NCBI GenBank assembly: GCA_007129985.1
Contig: SKUL01000084.1
Location: 1-14,314 of the forward strand
Length of the DNA: 14,314 nt
Direction of reading: 5' to 3'
Source of the DNA: Flavobacteriales bacterium
GTDB lineage: Bacteria > Bacteroidota > Bacteroidia > Flavobacteriales_D > SKUL01
Part shown: positions 1 to 6,204 of the stretch, in pieces
Layout: every line of letters begins with the position of its first letter
Position numbering within the stretch: the stretch's first letter is position 1
The notes under the pieces: generated by a model
Database searches by the model: none
What the model was told of the DNA's origin: nothing
The model's input: only the letters and a program-made list of their open reading frames with translations
Translations under genes and position numbers: made by a program

Positions 1-696
1 CCGCTTGACTGGCTCGACAAAGTGCTTTGGTACGTGGTAATCGGAACCGTGGTGGGTGCCCGACTGGGTCACGTGTTTTTTTACGACTGGGATTATTACT
101 CGCAGAATCTGGGCGAAATCATAAAGGTATGGCGCGGCGGTCTTGCCAGTCACGGAGCTGCGGTAGGAATTATTCTGGCACTCTACGTTTATTCGAGAAA
201 AGTAAGCGGAAAATCTATTCTCTGGATACTGGACCGCGTGGTGATCACCGTGGCTTTTGCAGGTGTACTTATTCGATTGGGGAACCTCATGAACCACGAA
301 ATTGTGGGTGACGTAACCACCGTCCCCTGGGCCTTTATCTTTACCCGCGCCGATCTTTACATGCCCGACGGAACACCGGATTTACGTCCGCGCCACCCGA
401 GCCAGATTTATGAGGCGGCCAGTTATTTGTTTTCATTCGGGCTGTTGTATTGGATGTACTGGAAAGCCCGCGGGGGTGAATATCTGGGGCGGATTTTTGG
501 CAGCTTCCTGGTGCTGATTTTCGGATTCAGATTTATCATAGAGTTTGTGAAAGAAAGCCAGGGCGGATTCGAAAGCGCTTTGGGAGATGCGCTCACTACG
601 GGACAGTGGCTCAGCATTCCGTTTGTGCTGGCTGGCGTGTATTTCGTCGTGCAATCGGGTAAAAAGCCGCTTGCAGAAGTATCGAATAAACCGTAA
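1..696 (+). CDS. lgt: Prolipoprotein diacylglyceryl transferase, 5'-truncated by the window edge
   Basis: Lgt is an inner-membrane enzyme that moves the diacylglyceryl group of phosphatidylglycerol onto the lipobox cysteine of prolipoproteins, the first step of lipoprotein maturation. The frame is open from base 1 and reads 231 codons to TAA at 694-696, so the start lies upstream. A GTG at 22 is internal, not the true start, because conserved sequence precedes and spans it. Family motifs occur in order: GARLGHVFFYDW, GGLASHGAAVG (the conserved His loop), RLGNLMNHEIVG (Arg and Asn of the Lgt signature), PRHPSQIYEA, and the C-terminal FRFIIEFVKESQ containing the conserved Arg/Glu. Several hydrophobic membrane segments are visible. 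Full-length members are usually about 270-300 residues, so perhaps 40-60 residues are missing. It converges with the array to its right, 32 bases away. Identification is secure; start and operon partners are outside the window. Confidence 0.96.
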   Translation, partial: PLDWLDKVLWYVVIGTVVGARLGHVFFYDWDYYSQNLGEIIKVWRGGLASHGAAVGIILALYVYSRKVSGKSILWILDRVVITVAFAGVLIRLGNLMNHEIVGDVTTVPWAFIFTRADLYMPDGTPDLRPRHPSQIYEAASYLFSFGLLYWMYWKARGGEYLGRIFGSFLVLIFGFRFIIEFVKESQGGFESALGDALTTGQWLSIPFVLAGVYFVVQSGKKPLAEVSNKP

Positions 697-716
697 TCAG
701 AGAGTAGTTCTCCTGA
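697..716. terminator. Possible bidirectional terminator hairpin between convergent genes
   Basis: The 32-base gap between the convergent stops of lgt (696) and the array (729) holds a short imperfect hairpin. TCAG (697-700) pairs with CTGA (713-716) and GAG (702-704) pairs with CTC (710-712), with one bulged A and a five-base loop. It lies immediately after the lgt stop. No T-tract follows on either strand, so the call rests on position more than on classic terminator structure. Confidence 0.3.
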
Positions 717-728
717 AGTTATGTCCGA

Positions 729-3335
729 CTATCTTCCAATAATCAACAGCGGATACCGGTATGTTTCGCTATTGCCGGAGACTTCCAAAAAGTAGGTTCC
801 CGCTGCCAAATCAGCTATCTCAAGGATGGTCTCAGGCATTGTCAATGCGCCATGCTTCACTTGTCGTCCAGATGCATCGAGTAATCTGAACCCATACTCA
901 CCGGCAAACGGACCAGTGATGTTAATAAAGTCACGTGCAGGATTCGGAAAAACGCTCCACGACCCCGAATGACCGGCTTCTACCGAACTCGGCCCTTCTA
1001 CCGCGAAGGTCTTTTCTTTCTGACAATCATTGGCATCCATCACAGAAACAGAATAGTCTCCGTCACCGACTCCCCACAAAATAAATCCGCTATCATCCGT
1101 GCTCCAATTTACTGTGTAAGGTGGTGTTCCTCCCCAAACCGATATGCCCACATCGGTCAGTGCGGCATCTTCCGTATTGGACATCATAAAGAGGTAAAAG
1201 TCGATGGAATCGGGTTGACTGATTGAAAAGTCGTGCCACGCGTCACAACCTTTGCTGTCCGTCAACAGAACTGAATACTCTCCAACCGGCAGCGAATCCG
1301 GATTAGCACCCATCCACTCAATGCTATATGGTGGCGTACCACCATCAATGGCTAACGCAGCCTGACCGCTTGACTCTCCAAAACATTTCACATTACTGAT
1401 TTGCAGATTGGTCTGTAATGGAGGTGGATCGTATATGCTCGTGGCTCCTTGAACAAAACAACCAGCACTATCGAGTCCTTCAAAACTGTAAACACCTCCC
1501 GATAAGTTGCTGATGCTCGAGCCAGAGCCTCCGTTTGACCAATTAATTTCCTGTGGCTCTCCTGTGTTGAATTCCAAGGTGATTGCCCCGTCCGATGCAC
1601 CGCTACACGACACATCTGACTTTATTACCTCAACCAGCGTGATGGGCGCCACAAATACATGAAAGGTATCAGATGCAGCCGAAAATCCATACTCATTGAA
1701 CACCTCCACCCAATAAGCACCATTCTCAAAAACAGTGATTTCGGAACCAGTACTGCCATCACTCCACAAAAATTCGTGGTGATTACCGGCCGATAAGATT
1801 ACGGAATCGCCCGGGCATATCACATCATCACTGGATGCATCAATATATACAGCAACCGGAAGACTTGCCCCTTCAATGAGGTGCAGATGTTGGTTTACTT
1901 CCAGGTTGTAGTACTTTTCAATCAGTCCTCTGCTCCATCTGATTTCAAGTGAATCAATCACCTGGTTCTGTCCCAGGCCGAAAATTCTTCGCATACTGTT
2001 TTGTCGCACAAAATCATCACCGCTTTGCACATATCTTCGCATGATTTGCTCACCGGTGTAGCAAACAATCAGACTTCCCACTGCATCGCGATTGGAATAA
2101 GTTCCCTGCAAGGTAACTGATAGGAAATTGTTGTCCTTGGGTATATTTTGCATTAATTTACTTTGGAACGGAGGCCTTGGCTGCACAAAAAAATCTGGAT
2201 AGCCATCGTTGTTGACATCTCCCATGGCGCAGGCAAGACCCTCTGTTTGCATGGATGCAAGGCCGTATTCATCGCTCATATCCGTAAACAAACCATTAGT
2301 ATGGTTGCGAAAGAAGTAGCCTCCCTGAGGAAATGGTTGCGCAGTGCTGCGGTGCACAATGAGATCTTCGTTACCGATGTTGTCTACATCCATCCAGATA
2401 GTACCCCAACCAGTAGAGGTGATCTCCAACCCTGATTCGGAGCCAAGAGGCGTAAACGAACCCTCTCCCTGATTTTCAAACAAGTGAATATCACCTGTGT
2501 CTGTCACTACAATATCAAAAAAACCGTTGTGGTTGTAGTCGGCAATAGCACCCGACATGGCATCAAAGTGTAATCCCATTCCCGATTCTTCCGAGATCTC
2601 AGTAAAAGATCCGTCGCCGTTATTCAGGTATAGTCTGTTGGGATAGTCAAATTTATCCACCACGAGAAAGAGATCCTCCCAACCATTATTGTTTATGTCA
2701 AAAAATACCGGCTGAAAAACAGGAGCCTGCACCATTCCAATTCCCGAATTCATCGTAACATCCTCAAAAGTGCCATCGCAGTTTCCTTGGTAAAGTACGC
2801 ATGTTTTATTGAGGTTGGGAAAGTCCTGATCGGATTCAAACTTCGCAATAAAAAGATCGAGACATCCATCCTTATTGTAATCACAAAATGCTGCACCGGT
2901 ATGAGAGGCATAATGCTGCAACAGCCCTGATGCTAAAGTGAAGTTGGTGAAAGTCATATCGCCGTTGTTCAACCAGAGCTCAACCGGATAAAAAAATCTG
3001 GTAATCAATAAATCGGCGTACCCGTTGTTGTTGACATCTGCCCAAAGAACCATGGAGACAAAACCATTGTTGGCAGCAGTGATTCCGAGATCAGTTTCAA
3101 CAAACATCCCCCCAACATTCAGATAAAAAAGAACCTCTGGCCCACCCGTTGTTACCGTAAGGTCATCCCAACCATCACCATTGAAATCGTAGAAACTTAC
3201 TCCATCAGAACCGAAGGAAGAAGTAATCTGGTTCACAATGCCTGACTGTGTGGTAATGTCCACAAACTGTGCGAATCCCACCCGCGGAATGAACCACACA
3301 ATGAGATATACAAGCAAAGTGGTTGACGTTTTCAT
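729..3335 (-). CDS. Secreted FG-GAP/ASPIC-UnbV propeller protein with SprB-like repeats and T9SS sorting domain (array copy 1)
   Basis: The predicted product is an 868-residue exported surface or extracellular protein; its substrate is unknown. Residues 1-22 form a signal peptide (cleavage GFA|Q). Seven FG-GAP/VCBS repeats follow, with calcium-loop motifs starting at D50, D100, D152, D213, D266, D316 and D373, which predicts a seven-bladed propeller. An ASPIC/UnbV domain spans about 404-490 (SNRDAVGS, IFGLG), then an Ig-like unit at about 503-563, SprB-like units at about 568-635 and 641-706, a degenerate third unit to about 780, and a T9SS type A tail from about 793 (VFPNPARDF). The frame stays open to an ATG at 3383. 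I chose 3335 because it places MK directly before the signal peptide, as in the next copy, and because the upstream stretch resembles that copy's untranslated leader; 3338 is equally possible. Blade 3 has four cysteines and blade 6 a degenerate loop. The gap 3336-3490 holds no recognised promoter. It is the last gene of the probable four-gene operon. Confidence 0.9.
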   Translation of the reverse strand: MKTSTTLLVYLIVWFIPRVGFAQFVDITTQSGIVNQITSSFGSDGVSFYDFNGDGWDDLTVTTGGPEVLFYLNVGGMFVETDLGITAANNGFVSMVLWADVNNNGYADLLITRFFYPVELWLNNGDMTFTNFTLASGLLQHYASHTGAAFCDYNKDGCLDLFIAKFESDQDFPNLNKTCVLYQGNCDGTFEDVTMNSGIGMVQAPVFQPVFFDINNNGWEDLFLVVDKFDYPNRLYLNNGDGSFTEISEESGMGLHFDAMSGAIADYNHNGFFDIVVTDTGDIHLFENQGEGSFTPLGSESGLEITSTGWGTIWMDVDNIGNEDLIVHRSTAQPFPQGGYFFRNHTNGLFTDMSDEYGLASMQTEGLACAMGDVNNDGYPDFFVQPRPPFQSKLMQNIPKDNNFLSVTLQGTYSNRDAVGSLIVCYTGEQIMRRYVQSGDDFVRQNSMRRIFGLGQNQVIDSLEIRWSRGLIEKYYNLEVNQHLHLIEGASLPVAVYIDASSDDVICPGDSVILSAGNHHEFLWSDGSTGSEITVFENGAYWVEVFNEYGFSAASDTFHVFVAPITLVEVIKSDVSCSGASDGAITLEFNTGEPQEINWSNGGSGSSISNLSGGVYSFEGLDSAGCFVQGATSIYDPPPLQTNLQISNVKCFGESSGQAALAIDGGTPPYSIEWMGANPDSLPVGEYSVLLTDSKGCDAWHDFSISQPDSIDFYLFMMSNTEDAALTDVGISVWGGTPPYTVNWSTDDSGFILWGVGDGDYSVSVMDANDCQKEKTFAVEGPSSVEAGHSGSWSVFPNPARDFINITGPFAGEYGFRLLDASGRQVKHGALTMPETILEIADLAAGTYFLEVSGNSETYRYPLLIIGR

Positions 3336-3352
3336 CATCCAGTCTTGGTTTT

Positions 3353-3361
3353 GCTTGCAGG
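3353..3361 (-). repeat. Leader motif shared by array copies 1 and 2 (copy-1 instance)
   Basis: CCTGCAAGC (minus strand) ends 17 bases before the chosen start of array copy 1. The same nine bases lie 19 bases before the start of copy 2 (6132-6140). A second shared word, AACGCTTCTG on the minus strand, lies further upstream in both leaders, in the same order but at different spacing. This suggests that the leaders were duplicated together with the genes, and it supports 3335 over 3383 as the start. It could be chance given the short length. Confidence 0.3.
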
Positions 3362-3490
3362 CTTTGGAAACAGTGCCACTCAATACGGCAGCATGCTTAG
3401 TAAACGTCTTATTTCAGAAGCGTTGCCTCCAAAATTTCAATTTCTTTCTCAACAAGACCCAATTTTGGAAACATGCGAAAAAGAGGGTTG

Positions 3491-6112
3491 CTACCTCCCT
3501 GCAATCACCAGTTGCATGGGCTTTAAGCCGCGATTGTACTGCACTTGCAGAATATAGTAGCCCGGAGGTAAATCAAGCACCGATATGGAGGCTTGCGGAA
3601 AATCTAACCGACCCGTTCTCAAAATTTTTCCCGAAGCATCCACTATTCTGTATGCATAATTGCCGTTTACCGGACCCGAAATGGTTACCATATCTCTGGC
3701 AGGATTCGGAAAAAGCTGCCACGCACCCGCCAAGACTTCTGTGGTATTACTTGGCCCCTCAACACTGAAAATTCTCTCCTTTTCACAATCATGGGCATCT
3801 ATTACGGAAACAGAATAATCACCGGCTTCTGCTCCCCATAAAATAAAACCGCTGTTGCCCGTGCTCCAGTTTACCGTGTATGGTGGTGTTCCTCCCCAAA
3901 CCGATATACCAACATCGGTGAGCGCAGCATCACTTGCGTTGGGCATCATAAAAAGGTAGAAGTCTATTGAATCGGGTTCAGTGACCTCAAAGTCTGCGCT
4001 CCATTCACAGAGGTTTGCGTCATGCACCCACACAGCGTACTGGCCGGCAGCAATTGAATCCGGGTTTTCAAGTTGCCAGTTGGTTTCATAAGGCGGTGTA
4101 CCACCCGTTATATTTAAGCTGGATATACCTGAAGCCTCACCATAACAGAGCACATTGGAAACAATTTGCTGCACAATCAATGGCGGCGGTTCTGACACCG
4201 ATACGGCACCCTGAACCTCACATCCATTGGAATCAGTTGCATGGTACGAATAAATTCCGGGCCCCAGACCAGTGAGTAAACTGTCGGTATCACCATTACT
4301 CCAAATCACATCCTGAGTAGGCCCAGTACTGATTTCCAGCAACAAACTTCCGTTAAAAAGGCCTGCACACGTAATATGATTCACCGTCACATCTGCGTCA
4401 GGCGATGGGAACACCTCAACTTCTACCGGAAAAGACTCTACCTCCAAGCCGAATTCGTTGGTAACAATTACTGAGTAAACTCCGCTTTCCATTACCACAA
4501 GCTGCTGCGTGGTATCGCCGGTGCTCCAGAGATAGGATTGGTATGTTCCGGCATCGAGCGTTACCGAATCTCCTGAACAGAACTGAACATTTCCGGATAT
4601 TTCCACGACTAATGGCAGGCTCATACTGGCTCCTTCAATGAGATGGAGGTTTTGATTCACATCCAGCTCGTAGTACTTGTCCACTGTACCCGAGTTCCAC
4701 TCAATAATCAGAGAGTCTACCTGATTAATCAGTCCAAGCCCGAAAATCTTTTTGGATGAATTTTGCCCGAACAGATTTTCACTGCTCATGGTATAGCGTA
4801 GGTACTCCTTACCGTCTGCATAGCATTTAATCCATGTACCGATGGCATCCCGGTTGGCGTTTGTGCCTTGTAAGGATACTGACAAGTAGTGATTGATGCC
4901 ACCTTCATTTTGATAAAGCTTAAACTCGTAAGGCTGACTGCTACTCACCGCAAAGTCGTAATACCCGTCGTTGTTGATATCCCCCATGGCGGCAACAAAA
5001 GACTGTGTGGGAAACTGGGCAATTCCCATACTACTGCTAACATCTACAAAGGGCAGTCCATTGCCCGGATTCCTGAAGAATTCATTTTTAAATGTGTTAG
5101 GCCAGACATTCTGAACAGCTATGAAGAGATCTTCCCAGGAATCGTTGTCGAAATCGAGCCAAAGGCTACCCCAGCAGCTCTTAAATGACTGAACTCCATA
5201 TTGCTCTGACACGTTGGTAAAAGTAAGGTCTCCATTGTTTTGAAAAAGGTAATTGTAGGGCACTGGGTTGTTGGAAACAAAGACGTCCATATATCCGTCG
5301 TGATTAAAATCACCGATGGTTCCCGACATCGCATCAATGCTCAGTCCCATTCCTGAAGTGTCTGAAATATCTGTAAATGTACCGTCGCCGTTATTCAAAA
5401 AGAGGAAGTTCGGGAATATAGTTCGATCCACAATCATCAGCAGATCTTCCCAGCCATCGTTGTTAACATCAAAGAAAACAGGTTGAAACATCAAGTAGGG
5501 AGGCATTGACAACCCCGTTTCCTGGGTCACGTCAGTAAAAGAGCCATCGCCATTGTTCCGGTACATACGACATGTATTTTCCGGAATTAAGGGCTCGTTC
5601 AGCGGATGGGTGGTTACAAATAAATCCAGGTACCCGTCGTGATTGTAATCCACAAACGCAGCAGCCATATGCTTGATATTCAACTGAACGATTCCAACGT
5701 CTGCGGCCACATTGGTAAAGTTGTAGTTCCCATCGTTTTGCCATAGTTCTACCGGGCCGGGAAAGCGGGTAATCAGTAAATCCGCATCTCCGTCGTTGTC
5801 ATAATCGGCCCACACCACCGAAACGATGTAACCACTCCCATAGCTAGGAATATTGAATGGAGCGGGCTCCATCACCCCCTCATTGTTGAGGTAAATGGCC
5901 GGGGGGGTATGCCCGGTGCTGATGGTAAGGTCATCCCAACCATCGCCGTTGATATCGTAAAAGCTAATCCCCGTGCCTAGAACAAGGCCCTGTGTATTGA
6001 TGGGGTAATCCAGCCCTTGCTGGGCTGAAATGTCCATAAACTGAAATTGTGCAAAACAGGTCGCCTGAAGCAACAAACCCCAAACAACCCATAGCAGGGT
6101 TGGTATTTTCAT
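3491..6112 (-). CDS. Secreted FG-GAP/ASPIC-UnbV propeller protein with SprB-like repeats and T9SS sorting domain (array copy 2)
   Basis: This 873-residue paralogue is closest to copy 1. The signal peptide is 1-21 (CFA|Q). Seven FG-GAP/VCBS repeats have calcium-loop motifs starting at D53, D103, D155, D215, D268, D320 and D378, giving a predicted seven-bladed propeller. Blade 6 has Ser in place of the loop Gly (DFDNDSWEDL). The ASPIC/UnbV domain lies at about 409-495 (ANRDAIGTW, IFGLG), followed by an Ig-like unit opening with FCSGDSVTLDAG, two SprB-like units each with a C-x-G opening, and a third unit lacking that cysteine. A T9SS type A tail runs from about 798 (LFPNPARDM) to a terminal IAGR. 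The ATG at 6112 sits directly before the signal peptide and needs no adjustment. The stop lies about 155 bases upstream of copy 1; 92 bases separate it from copy 3, a gap that holds a strong stem-loop. Family assignment is secure; function is unknown. A calcium-stabilised surface adhesin or matrix protein is inference. Confidence 0.93.
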   Translation of the reverse strand: MKIPTLLWVVWGLLLQATCFAQFQFMDISAQQGLDYPINTQGLVLGTGISFYDINGDGWDDLTISTGHTPPAIYLNNEGVMEPAPFNIPSYGSGYIVSVVWADYDNDGDADLLITRFPGPVELWQNDGNYNFTNVAADVGIVQLNIKHMAAAFVDYNHDGYLDLFVTTHPLNEPLIPENTCRMYRNNGDGSFTDVTQETGLSMPPYLMFQPVFFDVNNDGWEDLLMIVDRTIFPNFLFLNNGDGTFTDISDTSGMGLSIDAMSGTIGDFNHDGYMDVFVSNNPVPYNYLFQNNGDLTFTNVSEQYGVQSFKSCWGSLWLDFDNDSWEDLFIAVQNVWPNTFKNEFFRNPGNGLPFVDVSSSMGIAQFPTQSFVAAMGDINNDGYYDFAVSSSQPYEFKLYQNEGGINHYLSVSLQGTNANRDAIGTWIKCYADGKEYLRYTMSSENLFGQNSSKKIFGLGLINQVDSLIIEWNSGTVDKYYELDVNQNLHLIEGASMSLPLVVEISGNVQFCSGDSVTLDAGTYQSYLWSTGDTTQQLVVMESGVYSVIVTNEFGLEVESFPVEVEVFPSPDADVTVNHITCAGLFNGSLLLEISTGPTQDVIWSNGDTDSLLTGLGPGIYSYHATDSNGCEVQGAVSVSEPPPLIVQQIVSNVLCYGEASGISSLNITGGTPPYETNWQLENPDSIAAGQYAVWVHDANLCEWSADFEVTEPDSIDFYLFMMPNASDAALTDVGISVWGGTPPYTVNWSTGNSGFILWGAEAGDYSVSVIDAHDCEKERIFSVEGPSNTTEVLAGAWQLFPNPARDMVTISGPVNGNYAYRIVDASGKILRTGRLDFPQASISVLDLPPGYYILQVQYNRGLKPMQLVIAGR

Positions 6113-6131
6113 GGTTGGTTAAGAAGTGTTG

Positions 6132-6140
6132 GCTTGCAGG
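6132..6140 (-). repeat. Leader motif shared by array copies 1 and 2 (copy-2 instance)
   Basis: CCTGCAAGC (minus strand) lies 19 bases before the ATG of array copy 2 and matches the word found 17 bases before copy 1. It is adjacent to the stem-loop at 6143-6169. It may be a relic of duplicating gene plus leader, or a shared 5' UTR element. Confidence 0.3.
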
Positions 6141-6142
6141 TT

Positions 6143-6169
6143 GTGCAGAAGCGTTTGAGGCTTCTGTAC
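6143..6169 (-). other. Strong stem-loop between array copies 3 and 2
   Basis: The arms at 6143-6152 (GTGCAGAAGC) and 6160-6169 (GCTTCTGTAC) give a 10-pair stem with one G-U-type pair and a seven-base loop. In the minus-strand transcript it starts 35 bases after the stop of copy 3 and ends 30 bases before the ATG of copy 2. No T-tract follows on the minus strand, so a simple intrinsic terminator is doubtful. An mRNA-processing or partial-attenuation site inside the operon would fit equally well. Confidence 0.45.
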
Positions 6170-6204
6170 ATGAACAAAACGTAAAGACCGGGTTAGGTTG
6201 CCTG

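Noticed and set aside
2160..3200. Recurring short words such as CCATCGTTGTTG and CATCC on the plus strand, spaced about 150-180 bases apart, which at first resemble dispersed repeats or a CRISPR-like array.
   Set aside because: They are the reverse complement of codons for the conserved NNDG calcium loops. The spacing equals one propeller blade, and the words vary at synonymous sites.
3336..3383. The 16-residue N-terminal extension of array copy 1 from the upstream ATG at 3383.
   Set aside because: It puts a polar stretch before the signal peptide, has no counterpart in copies 2 or 3, and overlaps a word shared with the untranslated leader of copy 2.
3238..3768. A 176-codon open frame on the plus strand spanning the ends of array copies 1 and 2.
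   Set aside because: It is antisense to two well-supported secreted proteins and their intergenic gap, and its translation shows no domain or signal. It exists because the reverse strand of these genes happens to lack stops.
6050..6112. A possible lipobox in array copy 2 (LLLQATCFAQ), tempting because lgt is nearby.
   Set aside because: The residues before the Cys are Q-A-T, and Thr at -1 does not fit the lipobox. The FAQ cleavage matches the paralogues, and the protein ends in a T9SS sorting domain. lgt proximity is probably incidental.
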